Shown in pieces: positions 1 through 11,158 of a stretch of DNA of 64,000 bases. Position numbers and translations under genes: made by a program. Origin of the DNA: Micromonospora violae (lineage in GTDB: Bacteria; Actinomycetota; Actinomycetes; Mycobacteriales; Micromonosporaceae). Position 1 is the stretch's first letter; every line of letters starts with the position of its first letter. The stretch spans positions 5,642,001 through 5,706,000 of the forward strand of contig NZ_SHKK01000001.1 in assembly GCF_004217135.1 (NCBI RefSeq), in the 5' to 3' direction. The notes under the pieces are model-generated. The model ran no database searches. It saw nothing but the letters and a program-made list of their open reading frames with translations, and was not told the DNA's origin.

Positions 1-722
1 AGGTCGCCATCGCGGCCGGTCGTGACGAGACGCTGCCGATGATGACCGGGGTCCGCGTCGAGCTGTCCGGCGACACGCTGTCGATGCTCGCCACCGACCG
101 TTACCGGTTGGCGCTGCGCGAGATCCAGTGGCGGCCGGACGACCCTGAGGTGAGCATCAACGCCCTGGTGCCGGCTCGCACCCTGAACGACACCGCCAAG
201 GCCCTCGGCCCGCTGGGCGGCGAGGTCACCCTCGCCCTCGCCCAGGGCGCTGCGGGCGAGGGCATGGTCGGTCTCGCGGGCGGCACCCGACGCACCACCA
301 GCCGGCTGCTCGACGGCGCCAACTACCCGCCGGTGCGGTCGCTCTTCCCGGCCACCCACAACGCCGCCGCCCGAGTCCCGGTCAGCACGCTGATCGAGGT
401 GGTCAAGCGGGTCGCGCTGGTCGCCGAACGCACCACGCCGGTGTTGCTCAGCTTCAGCGCCGACGGCCTGGTGGTCGAGGCCGGCGGTTCCGAGGAGGCC
501 CGCGCCAGCGAGGCGATGGAGGCCACCTTCACCGGTGACCCGCTCACCATCGGTTTCAACCCGCAGTACCTCATCGACGGTCTGGCAAACCTGGGATCCC
601 AGACGGCCGTGCTCTCGTTCGTCGACGCCTTCAAGCCCGCGGTGATCTCGCCCGCCGGCGAGGATGGCGAGGTCATTCCGGGGTATCGGTACCTCATCAT
701 GCCGATCCGCGTCTCGCGCTGA
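1..722 (+). CDS. dnaN: DNA polymerase III sliding clamp (beta subunit), 3' part
   Basis: Ring-shaped processivity clamp that tethers the replicative polymerase to DNA. The frame is open at the left edge (first full codon at base 3, VAIAAGRDETLPMMTGV), so the start and the first domain lie outside the window. About 240 residues remain, against roughly 375 for the family. What is visible are the second and third clamp domains: the LSMLATDRYRLA strand typical of DnaN domain 2 and the C-terminal YLIMPIRVSR tail, close to the usual MPMR-type ending. It is followed after 40 bp by gnd and then recF, the standard actinobacterial order downstream of oriC. Identification is secure; only the N terminus is missing. 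Confidence 0.96.
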   Translation, partial: VAIAAGRDETLPMMTGVRVELSGDTLSMLATDRYRLALREIQWRPDDPEVSINALVPARTLNDTAKALGPLGGEVTLALAQGAAGEGMVGLAGGTRRTTSRLLDGANYPPVRSLFPATHNAAARVPVSTLIEVVKRVALVAERTTPVLLSFSADGLVVEAGGSEEARASEAMEATFTGDPLTIGFNPQYLIDGLANLGSQTAVLSFVDAFKPAVISPAGEDGEVIPGYRYLIMPIRVSR

Positions 723-762
723 TCGCGCGCAGCAACACCCAGATCCACGGAGGTAGGAACAC

Positions 763-1635
763 ATGCAGCTCGGCCTAGTAGGACTCGGCCGTATGGGCGG
801 CAACATGCGGGAGCGGTTGCGTTCGGCCGGGCACGAGGTGGTCGGCTTCGACCACAACGCGCAGATCAGCGACGTCACGTCCCTCGCGGGCCTGGCGGAG
901 AAGCTTGAGTCCCCGCGCGCGGTCTGGGTCATGGTGCCCGCCGGTGTCACCGACGCCACCATCGACGAGCTCGCCGAGGTGCTCGGCGAGGGCGACATCA
1001 TCATCGACGGCGGAAACTCGCGCTTCAGCGACGACGCCCCGCGCGCCGAGCGGCTCAACGAGCTGGGCATCGGCTACATCGATGTCGGGGTCTCCGGCGG
1101 CGTCTGGGGCCGGCAGAACGGCTACGGGCTGATGGTCGGCGGTGCCCAGGAACACGTCGACCGACTGATGCCGATCTTCAACGCGCTCAAGCCGGAGGGT
1201 GAGTTCGGCTTCGTGCACGCCGGTCCGGTTGGTGCCGGGCACTACTCGAAGATGGTGCACAACGGCATCGAGTACGGCCTGATGCACGCCTACGCCGAGG
1301 GCTACGAGCTGATGGCCGCCTCGGAGCTGGTGACCAACGTGCCGGGCGTCATCAAGTCCTGGCGCGAGGGCACTGTCGTCCGGTCCTGGCTGCTCGACCT
1401 GCTGGACCGGGCGCTCGACGAGGACCCGGAGCTGGCCGAGCTGAGCGGCTACACCGAGGACACCGGCGAGGGCCGGTGGACGGTCGACGAGGCGGTCCGG
1501 CTGGCCGTGCCGCTGAACGTCATCACCGCGTCGCTGTTCGCCCGGTTCGCCTCGCGGCAGGACGACTCGCCCGCCATGAAGGCCGTCTCCGCGCTGCGTC
1601 AGCAGTTCGGTGGCCACGCCGTCCACAAGCGCTGA
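763..1635 (+). CDS. gnd: 6-phosphogluconate dehydrogenase, decarboxylating (short type)
   Basis: Oxidises 6-phosphogluconate to ribulose-5-phosphate and CO2 in the oxidative pentose phosphate pathway; cytosolic. The 290-residue protein opens with a Rossmann dinucleotide-binding motif ([12 protein letters not shown]), has the GGNSRF and GVSGGVWG active-site segments around residues 85-115, and the [15 protein letters not shown] helix carrying the substrate-binding/catalytic region near residue 165. At about 300 residues it belongs to the short tetrameric class rather than the 470-residue E. coli type. A GGAGG ribosome site lies 9 bp before the ATG. Its place between dnaN and recF is typical of actinobacteria. 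Whether NAD or NADP is preferred cannot be read from the sequence. Confidence 0.93.
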   Translation: MQLGLVGLGRMGGNMRERLRSAGHEVVGFDHNAQISDVTSLAGLAEKLESPRAVWVMVPAGVTDATIDELAEVLGEGDIIIDGGNSRFSDDAPRAERLNELGIGYIDVGVSGGVWGRQNGYGLMVGGAQEHVDRLMPIFNALKPEGEFGFVHAGPVGAGHYSKMVHNGIEYGLMHAYAEGYELMAASELVTNVPGVIKSWREGTVVRSWLLDLLDRALDEDPELAELSGYTEDTGEGRWTVDEAVRLAVPLNVITASLFARFASRQDDSPAMKAVSALRQQFGGHAVHKR

Positions 1636-1638
1636 GCG

Positions 1639-1647
1639 GTATCCACA
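1639..1647 (+). promoter_or_regulatory. DnaA-box-like 9-mer before recF
   Basis: GTATCCACA, one base from the classical TTATCCACA DnaA box and identical to the middle box in the gyrB-gyrA gap (7314-7322). It sits between the gnd stop and the recF GTG start. A single near-consensus 9-mer can occur by chance, so functional binding is only a possibility. Confidence 0.35.
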
Positions 1648-1651
1648 ACCT

Positions 1652-2785
1652 GTGTACGTTCGCCGGCTGGAACTGGTCGACTTCCGCTCGTACGAGCGGG
1701 TGGCCGTCGACCTCCAGCCGGGGGCGAATGTTCTGATCGGTGCCAACGGCGTCGGTAAGACCAACCTCGTCGAAGCGCTGGGCTACGTGGCGACCCTGGA
1801 CTCACACCGGGTCGCCACCGACGCGCCTCTGGTCCGGATGGGCGCCGCGTCCGCGGTGATCCGCTGCGCGGTGGTGCACGACGGCCGCGAGCTGTTGGTC
1901 GAGCTGGAGATCGTGCCCGGCAAGGCCAACCGGGCCCGTCTGGGCCGCTCGCCGGCGCGGCGGGCCCGGGACGTGCTGGGGGCGCTCCGGCTCGTACTGT
2001 TCGCCCCGGAAGATCTTGAGCTGGTCCGGGGTGACCCCGGCGAACGCCGCCGCTACCTGGATGACCTGCTGGTCAACCGACAGCCCCGGTACGCGGGGGT
2101 GCGGGCCGACTACGAGCGGGTCGTCAAGCAGCGCAACGCCCTGCTGCGCACCGCGTACCTGGCCCGCAAGACCGGTGGGTCGCGGGGCGGCGACCTCGGC
2201 ACCCTCGCCGTCTGGGACACCCACCTGGCCCAGCACGGTGCGGAGTTGCTCGCCGGCCGGCTGGAGTTGGTGGCCGCGCTCACGCCGCACGTGGCGAAGG
2301 CGTACGACGCGGTGGCCGCCGGTCGGGGTGCGGCGAGCATCGCCTACCGACCCTCGATCGACCTGGCCGAGCCGACCACCGACCGGGGCGCGTTGGCCGA
2401 GGCGTTGACGGCGGCGCTGGCCGCGTCCCGTTCCGCCGAGATCGAGCGGGGCACGACCCTGGTCGGGCCACACCGGGACGAGCTGGCCCTGAGTCTCGGT
2501 CCACTGCCCGCCAAGGGTTACGCCAGCCACGGCGAATCCTGGTCGTTCGCGCTCGCGCTGCGGCTGGCCGGGTACGACCTGTTGCGCGCCGACGGCATCG
2601 AGCCGGTGCTGGTGCTCGACGACGTCTTCGCGGAGTTGGACACTGGCCGCCGGGAGCGGTTGGCGGAGTTGGTGGGTGGGGCGAGTCAGTTGCTGGTCAC
2701 CTGCGCGGTGGACGACGACGTGCCGGCCGCCCTGCGCGGCACTCGCTATCAGGTCGGCGAAGGGACGGTACGCCGTGTCGGATGA
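1652..2785 (+). CDS. recF: DNA replication and repair protein RecF
   Basis: SMC-like ATPase that helps load RecA at gapped or stalled replication forks, with RecO/RecR. I chose the GTG at 1652 because the protein then begins (M)[13 protein letters not shown], the conserved RecF N terminus; a longer frame from 1610 adds 14 residues with no similarity. The protein is 377 residues. The Walker A motif [14 protein letters not shown] lies near residue 30, and a Walker B/D-loop [12 protein letters not shown] is near residue 320, as expected of the ABC-type head. Its stop overlaps the start of the DUF721 gene (2775), which indicates translational coupling. Confidence 0.95.
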   Translation: MYVRRLELVDFRSYERVAVDLQPGANVLIGANGVGKTNLVEALGYVATLDSHRVATDAPLVRMGAASAVIRCAVVHDGRELLVELEIVPGKANRARLGRSPARRARDVLGALRLVLFAPEDLELVRGDPGERRRYLDDLLVNRQPRYAGVRADYERVVKQRNALLRTAYLARKTGGSRGGDLGTLAVWDTHLAQHGAELLAGRLELVAALTPHVAKAYDAVAAGRGAASIAYRPSIDLAEPTTDRGALAEALTAALAASRSAEIERGTTLVGPHRDELALSLGPLPAKGYASHGESWSFALALRLAGYDLLRADGIEPVLVLDDVFAELDTGRRERLAELVGGASQLLVTCAVDDDVPAALRGTRYQVGEGTVRRVG

Positions 2786-3386
2786 GCCACGCCCACGTCG
2801 GGCGGCGGAAGGCGACCGCCCGGCCGCGCGTACCCCGAAGCAGGCGGCGGATTCGGCGGGCGGTGAGCCGGCGGCGGCCCCCAGCGGGCCGGAGCTGGCG
2901 CGGGCGGTGCTCGACGCGGCGCTGTCCCGGCGGCAGGCGGCAGCACGCGCCCGGCGTACGCCTGGCAGCGGCGACGGTGCCGGCGGCTCGGGGCGGCGGC
3001 TGCGCGGCTACTCCGGTCCCGGCCCCGACCCGCGCGACCCGCAGCCGCTCGGCGCTGTGCTCAACCGGCTGGTGAAGGCGCGTGGCTGGCAGCAGCCGGC
3101 GGCCGAGGCCACGGTGTTCGGCGCCTGGGAGCGGGTTGTCGGCCCCGAGGTCGCGCAGAACAGCCGGCCGGTGAAGTTGGAGAACGGCGAGCTGACCGTT
3201 GAGGCGCGCTCGACCGCCTGGGCCACCCAGTTGCGGCTGCTCGCCGGCTCGCTGCTCAAGCAGATCGCCAGCGAGGTCGGTCACAACGTGGTGCGCAAGC
3301 TGCACATTCACGGCCCGGCCGCGCCGTCCTGGGGGAAGGGACCACGCCGGGTCCGCGGGCGGGGTCCGCGCGACACGTACGGCTGA
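2775..3386 (+). CDS. DUF721 (DciA-like) domain protein
   Basis: A 203-residue protein with a GTG start (2775) inside the 3' end of recF, in a different frame. Residues 1-85 are a low-complexity Ala/Arg/Pro-rich arm. The C-terminal half ([20 protein letters not shown] onward, to about residue 185) is a DUF721 domain with the conserved [11 protein letters not shown] and [11 protein letters not shown] segments. DUF721 proteins include DciA, the ancestral helicase-loading factor that recruits DnaB in bacteria lacking DnaC, and the mycobacterial homologue sits at this same recF-gyrB position. A role in replicative helicase loading is therefore the best inference; nothing was measured here. Confidence 0.88.
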   Translation: MSDEPRPRRAAEGDRPAARTPKQAADSAGGEPAAAPSGPELARAVLDAALSRRQAAARARRTPGSGDGAGGSGRRLRGYSGPGPDPRDPQPLGAVLNRLVKARGWQQPAAEATVFGAWERVVGPEVAQNSRPVKLENGELTVEARSTAWATQLRLLAGSLLKQIASEVGHNVVRKLHIHGPAAPSWGKGPRRVRGRGPRDTYG

Positions 3387-3395
3387 GCCGACTGC

Positions 3396-3623
3396 TCAGC
3401 CGCGCCGGTCGGCCTCGCGGGCTGCCCGTTTGCGTTCGCGCTGCTCCCGAGTGAAGCGTTTGCGCTCGGCCAGGTCGCGTTTCCACGCCTCGCGGGCCTC
3501 GGTCGAGCCGCCCTGCACCGCACCCTGCACGCCCTCGGCCGGGCCGGCGAGGTGCCGGAAGGCCCAGCGCATCAAGCGGCCCCCCTCGCCCGGGGCCCTG
3601 GTGACCGCGTCGTCCTCGCTCAT
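3396..3623 (-). CDS. Small charged conserved-type hypothetical protein
   Basis: About 75 residues starting MSEDDAVTRAPGEGG, ending in a very basic helix rich in Arg/Lys/Glu (ERKRFTREQRERKRAAREA), which probably forms a coiled coil or binds nucleic acid. It converges on the DUF721 gene, and its 5' end faces the operator of the OhrR-like gene. A longer frame from 3668 exists, but the ATG at 3623 gives a compact protein without the proline-free basic extension. No recognised domain. That the ORF is real is likely from its codon pattern; function unknown. Confidence 0.55.
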   Translation of the reverse strand: MSEDDAVTRAPGEGGRLMRWAFRHLAGPAEGVQGAVQGGSTEAREAWKRDLAERKRFTREQRERKRAAREADRRG

Positions 3624-3674
3624 CTGCCGCCTCTTCCCCGCGTCGCCTCGCCGCCCGGCCCGTCGCACGAGCAG

Positions 3675-3709
3675 ATCATTGGGGCACCAATGGTTGGTGT
3701 GCCAATGAT
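3675..3709. promoter_or_regulatory. Operator dyad of the OhrR-like regulator, with -10 element
   Basis: A 35-bp inverted repeat: left arm ATCATTGGGGCACCAA (3675-3690), 3-bp spacer, right arm TTGGTGTGCCAATGAT (3694-3709). The arms pair at 14 of 16 positions. A good actinobacterial -10 hexamer, TACGAT, follows at 3713-3718, 28 bp before the ATG of the MarR-family gene. The dyad would overlap the -35 region, so repression by its own product is the simplest reading. Confidence 0.75.
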
Positions 3710-3745
3710 CGGTACGATAGTCATCGTGCGTGGAGAGGGCAACCG

Positions 3746-4234
3746 ATGAGCGAACGACCGGACGGCGTCGACCCGCTGGCGTTGGAGCAGCAGGTCTGTT
3801 TCGCCCTCTCGGTCGCCGCGCGCAGTGTGGTGGCCGTCTACCGGCCGCTCCTGGAGCCGATGGGGCTGACCCACCCGCAGTACCTGGTGATGCTGGCGCT
3901 CTGGCAGCACGCGCCGTTGTCCGGCCGCGACCTCAGCCGCCTGCTCCAGCTCGATCCGGGCACGCTGTCGCCCCTGCTCAAGCGGCTGGAGGCGGCCGGC
4001 TACCTGCGCCGGGAACGCGACCCGAACGACGAGCGCAGCCTCGCCGTCACCCTCACCGCCAGCGGCGCCGCGCTACGGAGTCAGGCCGAGCTGATCCCGG
4101 CCGCGATCGTTGACCGTCTCGGGCTGCCCGTCGAGGACCTGCGACACCTGCACACGGTGCTCACGCAGGTGATCGCGGCCGCCAACCGGCCGGCCGCCTC
4201 GGAGTCTGACCCGGCGGCTCAGGCGTCGGCGTAG
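3746..4234 (+). CDS. OhrR-like MarR-family transcriptional regulator
   Basis: A 162-residue winged-helix regulator. The N terminus reads QQVCFALSVAARSVVAVYRP then LGLT/MGLTHPQYLVMLALW, the signature of the organic-hydroperoxide sensor OhrR, including the single reactive cysteine (Cys18) that is oxidised by peroxides. The recognition helix region is LSRLLQLDPGTLSPLLKRLEAAG and the wing contains RERDPNDERSLAV. Family knowledge predicts repression of an ohr peroxidase gene and of itself. No ohr gene is visible nearby, so the target, apart from its own operator (3675-3709), is unknown. The 3' end overlaps the convergent gene at 4219-4773 by 16 bp. Confidence 0.87.
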   Translation: MSERPDGVDPLALEQQVCFALSVAARSVVAVYRPLLEPMGLTHPQYLVMLALWQHAPLSGRDLSRLLQLDPGTLSPLLKRLEAAGYLRRERDPNDERSLAVTLTASGAALRSQAELIPAAIVDRLGLPVEDLRHLHTVLTQVIAAANRPAASESDPAAQASA

Positions 4235-4773
4235 ACGGCGAACCCGCGCTCGGCGCAGCGCCGGTAGAACGCGGCCAGCACGCCGAGCTCGGCGCAGGTG
4301 AAGTTCCACTGCGGCGGGTCGCCGCGCTCGTCGCGCAGCGCGTCGAGCCGGCTCTCCAGCCAGCGCAGCTGCTGCTCGGCCAGCCTGCCGTCGCCGAGGA
4401 GCGAGCGCAGCACCGTGCTCACCGTCTCGAAGGTGACCGCTTCGCTGGTCGCGCGGTGCGCGGCCACGAACCTCTCGATGCCACTGGCGATCCAGGAGCA
4501 GCCGTCCGGGTCGATCACCGGGTCCTCGTCCTCGGCGGCGGCGTCTGTGGCGTACAACACACCTTCGAGGCCGAGCAGGAGATCCACCAACTCGGTGTAC
4601 GCGGTCGCCCGGATGGTGCCGGTCTTCGCGATCAGCTCGGCCAGGGCCGCGGTCGGCGCGGAGATGCGCGGCAGGTCGACGATCTCGCCGAAGTCGACGA
4701 ACTCGGCCGGCGCGACCGGATCGTAGAAGCGGCCGGTCCGCGGCCAGTGCACCGCGACGTTGTCCAGCCCCAT
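4219..4773 (-). CDS. Hypothetical protein (184 aa)
   Basis: Unrecognised acidic, soluble 184-residue protein (MGLDNVAVHWPRTGRFYDP), mostly helical in appearance, with no signal peptide or membrane segment. It carries the clear segment CSWIASGIERFVAAHRATSEAVTFETV around residues 93-118 and a C-terminal CAELGVLAAFYRRCAERGF helix. A GAGGTGAC ribosome site precedes the ATG. It converges on the OhrR-like gene with a 16-bp overlap and is divergent from the gyrB leader. Composition and spacing suggest a real gene. I cannot assign a family. Confidence 0.7.
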   Translation of the reverse strand: MGLDNVAVHWPRTGRFYDPVAPAEFVDFGEIVDLPRISAPTAALAELIAKTGTIRATAYTELVDLLLGLEGVLYATDAAAEDEDPVIDPDGCSWIASGIERFVAAHRATSEAVTFETVSTVLRSLLGDGRLAEQQLRWLESRLDALRDERGDPPQWNFTCAELGVLAAFYRRCAERGFAVYADA

Positions 4774-5294
4774 CTGTCACCTCTTAAAGAGCACGTGTCG
4801 GGTCGATCGGGTCGATCGTCCCGGTTCCAACCGCTAAAGATCAAGGCTGGTTCCGGGGCGCCGCAAACGTACGGCACGGACGCTTCGGCCGCGACCCCCG
4901 ACCCGCCCGACCGCGGGTCAACCCGTTCCGGGGCGGCGCGTGCGATGGGAGCCTGGCGTGTGGGGGGAGTCGTGGGCGATGGGGTTCTGCCGGCTATGGA
5001 CTTCTCAGCCGCCTCGCTGAGGGTGCCGAGTGGTGGTTCTGTCCTCCGCGCACAGTAGGATTGACAGCGAGACGAAGACCCGGTGCGGGAGTGGGACGGG
5101 GCCGATGGCCCAGCTCCATTCTCCATGTCGGGTCGAGCCGATCGCGATCCGCGGGCAACCGCGGCGACCGGCGCGTTCGACCCGCTGTCCGGAGGTCTCC
5201 GGTGCCGGTCCGCGCGCCGACGTCGCGTCCTGTCCGCCGAACCCGCGCCCGACGCGCCCCTACCGGCGCGGCGGACGCGAGAAAGTGGCCGAGG
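4774..5294 (+). promoter_or_regulatory. Long gyrB upstream region with a probable promoter
   Basis: A 521-bp gap without a credible gene. A TAGGAT hexamer at 5056-5061 (followed by TTGACAG) is a good actinobacterial -10 box and would leave a leader of about 230 nt before gyrB; no convincing -35 is seen. A long gyrB leader is compatible with supercoiling-sensitive control, but nothing in it looks like a known riboswitch. Confidence 0.4.
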
Positions 5295-7241
<1,947 letters not shown>

Positions 7242-7248
7242 CGGACTG

Positions 7249-7285
7249 CGCTGGATCGGCCGGGTACTGCCCGGCCGATCCAGCG
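7249..7285 (+). terminator. Hairpin after gyrB
   Basis: Perfect 16-bp stem: CGCTGGATCGGCCGGG (7249-7264), loop TACTG, CCCGGCCGATCCAGCG (7270-7285). There is no U tract, which is common for high-GC actinobacterial terminators. It may terminate or attenuate gyrB transcription ahead of gyrA. Confidence 0.75.
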
Positions 7286-7295
7286 GTCCACAGAG

Positions 7296-7335
7296 TTATC
7301 CACAGCTTGGCCGGTATCCACAGCCGTTATCCACA
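7296..7335 (+). promoter_or_regulatory. Cluster of DnaA-box-like sites between gyrB and gyrA
   Basis: Two perfect TTATCCACA boxes (7296-7304 and 7327-7335) flank a GTATCCACA (7314-7322); a further GGTCCACA lies at 7285-7292. All are on the same strand with roughly 13-18 bp spacing and sit directly upstream of gyrA. DnaA boxes of this quality normally mark oriC or DnaA-regulated promoters. Here they lie about 7 kb from dnaN, so a DnaA-responsive gyrA promoter or a titration site is the inference. Confidence 0.6.
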
Positions 7336-7371
7336 GCACGAAAACGACTCTGAGTCTGATAAGGGTAAACA

Positions 7372-10300
7372 GTGACCGATTCTCCCGAGTCCACACCGAA
7401 CGAGCCCGAGGTCCCCGCCGAGGCCATCGCCGCGGTGGTCGCGCACGACCGGATCGAACCGGTCGGGCTCGAGGTGGAGATGCAGCGCTCCTACCTCGAC
7501 TACGCGATGAGCGTCATCGTCGGTCGCGCGCTGCCGGACGTCCGGGACGGCCTCAAGCCGGTCCACCGCAAGATCCTGTACGCGATGTTCGACTCCGGCT
7601 ACCGTCCGGACCGGGGGTACGTGAAGTGCTCCCGCGTCGTCGGCGACGTGATGGGCCAGTTCCACCCGCACGGCGACTCGGCGATCTACGACGCGCTGGT
7701 CCGGATGGCGCAGCCCTGGTCGCTGCGCTACCCGCTGGTCGACGGCAACGGCAACTTCGGCTCACCGGGTAATGATCCAGCTGCGGCCATGCGATACTGC
7801 ATATCAGGAAATGTCCGTATTCGTACCGCCGACGGCAGCGTGCGGATCGCGGACGTGGTGGCCGACGCCGCGCCGTCCAGCGAGACCGACATCGACCTCA
7901 AGGTCCGCGACCGCAACGGCGACCTGGTCCGCGCCACCAAGTTCTTCCACTCCGGCGAGCACCCCACGCTGCGGCTGCGAACCCGCGAGGGGTACGAGCT
8001 GACCGGCACCCACAACCACCCGGTGCTCTGCCTGGTGGACGTGGCCGGCGTGCCGACCCTGCTCTGGAAGCTGCTGGCCGAGATCTCCCCCGGCGACCGG
8101 GTCGTTCTTCAGCGCTCAGTGCCGGACGAGATCGGCTACCCGATGCTGGAGCACGTCGAGGCGGCCGTCCTCGCGGGTGCATTCGTGAGTGAGGGCTGGG
8201 TCTCCCCGAGTCGTGCCGGGTTCAACAACGTCGACCGGGAATTCTTCGTCCGGGTTCTGACGGCCTACGACCTCGCCGTCGGTGGCCCGCGCTACGTCGG
8301 CGAGCGGGCCATCGCCTCTGGCAGCACCCTGCACGAACTCGATGTGCAGGACCTCACCGCGCTGCGCGGGAGCCTCCTGGGCGAGATGATGGGTGCCCGG
8401 AGCGCCGCGAAGTTCGTACCCGAGTTCGTCTGGCAGGGGCCGGCCGCCGTCAAGCGGGCGTTCCTCCAGGCGCTCTTCGAGGGCGACGGCTCGTCCTCGC
8501 TGCTGCCGCGCAACACCATGCAGATCTCGTACTCGACGCGCAGCGAGCGGTTGGCGGCCGAGGTCCAGCAGTTGCTGCTGGAGTTCGGCGTGATCAGCCG
8601 GCAGACCCGCTACGACGACGGCGAGATCAAGGTCGTGGTGACCAACCGCCGCGACGCCCGGATCTTCGCGGCGCACGTCGGTTTCCTCGGCCGCAAGCAG
8701 GCCAAGTTGGAGGCCGAGCTGGCCCAGGTGCCGGCGAGCAGCACCGCGCTCTCCAGTGACCACGTGCCGCTGGTCGGCGACTTCATCCGCGAGCACGGCG
8801 CGCAGCGCTGGACCGAGCTGGACTGGCTGCGCCGGCACAACGTGGACCGGGTGGAGCGCTGGGAGCGGGACCGCGACGAGATCGCCGCCCGGATCACCAA
8901 CACTGAGGTGCTCGACGTGGTCGAGCCGTTGGTCGACGGCCGCTTCTACTACGCCGAGGTGGCGCAGATCACCGACGCCGGCGTCCAGGCGGTCTACAGC
9001 GTCCGGGTCGACACCGACGACCATTCGTTCGTCTCCGACGGTTTCGTCAGCCACAACACCGAGTGCAAGCTCGACCCGCTCGCCATGGAGATGCTGCGGG
9101 ACATCGACGAGGACACCGTCGACCTGCAGGACAACTACGACGGCCGGGCCAAGGAGCCCACCATCCTGCCGTCGCGGATCCCCAACCTGTTGGTGAACGG
9201 CTCCGAGGGCATCGCGGTCGGCATGGCCACCAAGATCCCGCCGCACAACCTGCGGGAGATCGGTGCGGCGGTGCAGTGGTGCCTGGAGCACCCGGATGAG
9301 GACGAGGAGACCACCCTCGAAGCCCTGCTCGGCATCGTCAAGGGCCCGGACTTCCCGACCCACGGCCTGATCGTGGGCACGACGGCGATCCAGGACGCGT
9401 ACCGCACGGGTCGCGGCTCGATCCGGATGCGCGCCGTGGTGGAGGTTGAGGAGGACAAGCGGGGCCGCCCCTGCCTGGTCGTCAGCGAGCTGCCCTACCA
9501 GGTCAACCCGGACAACCTCGCCGAGCGGATCGCCGAGCTGATCAAGGAGGGCAAGCTCGCCGGCATCGCCGACATCCGCGACGAGTCCTCCGGGCGTACC
9601 GGCATGCGGATCGTGCTGGTGCTCAAGCGCGACGCCGTCGCGAAGGTCGTGCTGAACAACCTCTACAAGCACACCCAGCTTCAGGAGACCTTCGGCGCCA
9701 ACATGCTGGCCCTGGTCGACGGGGTGCCGCGCACGCTCAACCTGGCGCAGTTCATCCGCTACTACGTCGAGCACCAGATCGACGTGATCCGTCGGCGGAC
9801 CGCGTTCCGGCTGCGCAAGGCCGAGGAGCGGGCGCACATCCTGCGCGGCCTGGGCAAGGCGCTGGACGCGCTGGACGAGGTGATTGCCCTGATCCGGCGT
9901 TCGCCGACCGTGGAAGACGCGCGGCAGGGCCTGATCCGGCTGCTCGACATCGACGAGATCCAGGCGACCGCGATCCTGGACATGCAGCTGCGCCGGCTCG
10001 CCGCGTTGGAGCGGCAGCGGATCGTGGACGACCTGGCCAAGCTCGAGCTGGAGATCGCCGACCTCAAGGACATCCTCGCGAAGCCGGAGCGGCAGCGGAA
10101 GATCGTCTCGGAGGAGCTGGGCGAGATCGTCGCCAAGTGGGGCGACGACCGCCGGACGCAGATCGTCCCGTTCGACGGCGAGGTCTCGATGGAGGACCTC
10201 ATCGCCCGCGAGGACGTGGTCGTCACGATCACCCGGACCGGGTACGCCAAGCGGACCAAGGTCGATCTCTACCGCTCGCAGCGGCGCGGCGGTAAGGGTG

Positions 10301-11154
10301 TCAGTGGCGCCACGCTGCGGCAGGACGACATCGTCAGCCACTTCTTCGTCTGCTCGACCCACGACTGGATCTTGTTCTTTACGAACAAGGGGCGCGTCTA
10401 CCGGGCCAAGGCGTACGAGTTGCCGGAGGCCAGTAGGGTAGCCAAGGGCCAACACGTGGCCAATCTGCTCGCCTTCCTGCCCGACGAGCAGATCGCGCAG
10501 ATCATCGAGATCCCGAACTACCAGGTAGCCCCCTATCTGGTACTGGCCACGAAGAACGGCCTGGTGAAGAAGACGCGGCTCGAGGAGTTCGACTCCAACC
10601 GTTCCGGCGGCATCATCGCGATCAACCTGCGCGATGAGGACGAGCTGGTCGGTGCTGCGCTGGTTGCTCCGGAGGACGACCTGCTGCTGGTCTCGAAGAA
10701 GGCACAGGCGATCCGGTTCAACGCCTCGGACGAGGCGCTGCGGCCGATGGGCCGGGCCACCTCGGGCGTGATCGGCATGCGCTTCACGGACGACGACGTC
10801 CTGCTCGCCATGGAAGTCGTGCGGGAAGGTTTGGACGTTCTGGTGGCCACGAACGGGGGATACGCGAAGCGCACCCCGATCGAGGAATACCCGGTGCAGG
10901 GCCGGGGAGGTAAGGGCGTGTTGACTGCGAAGATCACCGAACGGCGCGGTGGTCTGGTTGGCGCGGTGGTGATCGATCCGGACGACGAGCTGTTCGCGAT
11001 CACCAGCAATGGTGGTGTCATTCGGACTCCGGTGAAGCCTGTACGCCGTACGCGCGACCGGAACACAATGGGGGTCAAACTGATGGACCTCCCGGACGGC
11101 GTGACTATCGTGGCGATTGCTCGCAATGCCGACGAGCCTGACGAACAGGACTAG
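7372..11154 (+). CDS. gyrA: DNA gyrase subunit A, interrupted by an intein
   Basis: DNA-cleaving and rejoining subunit of gyrase. The primary product is 1260 residues; removal of the 420-residue intein (7798-9057) leaves an 840-residue GyrA of normal length. The catalytic tyrosine (Tyr142 of the precursor, in AAAMRY) is the last residue before the intein, and the extein resumes [12 protein letters not shown]. Upstream lie the [19 protein letters not shown] and [20 protein letters not shown] segments of the winged-helix domain. The GyrA box QRRGGKG (from about residue 970) opens the DNA-wrapping beta-pinwheel. The GTG start follows an AAGGG ribosome site. Without splicing the enzyme should be inactive, because the active site is split. 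Confidence 0.97.
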   Translation: MTDSPESTPNEPEVPAEAIAAVVAHDRIEPVGLEVEMQRSYLDYAMSVIVGRALPDVRDGLKPVHRKILYAMFDSGYRPDRGYVKCSRVVGDVMGQFHPHGDSAIYDALVRMAQPWSLRYPLVDGNGNFGSPGNDPAAAMRYCISGNVRIRTADGSVRIADVVADAAPSSETDIDLKVRDRNGDLVRATKFFHSGEHPTLRLRTREGYELTGTHNHPVLCLVDVAGVPTLLWKLLAEISPGDRVVLQRSVPDEIGYPMLEHVEAAVLAGAFVSEGWVSPSRAGFNNVDREFFVRVLTAYDLAVGGPRYVGERAIASGSTLHELDVQDLTALRGSLLGEMMGARSAAKFVPEFVWQGPAAVKRAFLQALFEGDGSSSLLPRNTMQISYSTRSERLAAEVQQLLLEFGVISRQTRYDDGEIKVVVTNRRDARIFAAHVGFLGRKQAKLEAELAQVPASSTALSSDHVPLVGDFIREHGAQRWTELDWLRRHNVDRVERWERDRDEIAARITNTEVLDVVEPLVDGRFYYAEVAQITDAGVQAVYSVRVDTDDHSFVSDGFVSHNTECKLDPLAMEMLRDIDEDTVDLQDNYDGRAKEPTILPSRIPNLLVNGSEGIAVGMATKIPPHNLREIGAAVQWCLEHPDEDEETTLEALLGIVKGPDFPTHGLIVGTTAIQDAYRTGRGSIRMRAVVEVEEDKRGRPCLVVSELPYQVNPDNLAERIAELIKEGKLAGIADIRDESSGRTGMRIVLVLKRDAVAKVVLNNLYKHTQLQETFGANMLALVDGVPRTLNLAQFIRYYVEHQIDVIRRRTAFRLRKAEERAHILRGLGKALDALDEVIALIRRSPTVEDARQGLIRLLDIDEIQATAILDMQLRRLAALERQRIVDDLAKLELEIADLKDILAKPERQRKIVSEELGEIVAKWGDDRRTQIVPFDGEVSMEDLIAREDVVVTITRTGYAKRTKVDLYRSQRRGGKGVSGATLRQDDIVSHFFVCSTHDWILFFTNKGRVYRAKAYELPEASRVAKGQHVANLLAFLPDEQIAQIIEIPNYQVAPYLVLATKNGLVKKTRLEEFDSNRSGGIIAINLRDEDELVGAALVAPEDDLLLVSKKAQAIRFNASDEALRPMGRATSGVIGMRFTDDDVLLAMEVVREGLDVLVATNGGYAKRTPIEEYPVQGRGGKGVLTAKITERRGGLVGAVVIDPDDELFAITSNGGVIRTPVKPVRRTRDRNTMGVKLMDLPDGVTIVAIARNADEPDEQD
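7798..9057 (+). mobile_element. GyrA intein with LAGLIDADG homing endonuclease
   Basis: In-frame 420-residue intein inserted between the catalytic Tyr and the following Thr of GyrA, the same position used by mycobacterial GyrA inteins. It starts with the nucleophile Cys ([13 protein letters not shown]), has the block B motif TGTHNHP, and ends with block F/G residues [10 protein letters not shown], followed by extein Thr+1, so all splicing residues are present. The centre holds two LAGLIDADG-type motifs, [10 protein letters not shown] and [10 protein letters not shown], each with an acidic catalytic residue, so the homing endonuclease appears intact. The first codons (around 7795-7825) are noticeably AT-richer than the flanking extein. 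Confidence 0.95.
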
Positions 11155-11158
11155 TTGA

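Noticed and set aside
4774..5294. Riboswitch or oriC in the gyrB leader
   Set aside because: No recognisable aptamer core, and no cluster of DnaA boxes here; those lie in the gyrB-gyrA gap instead.
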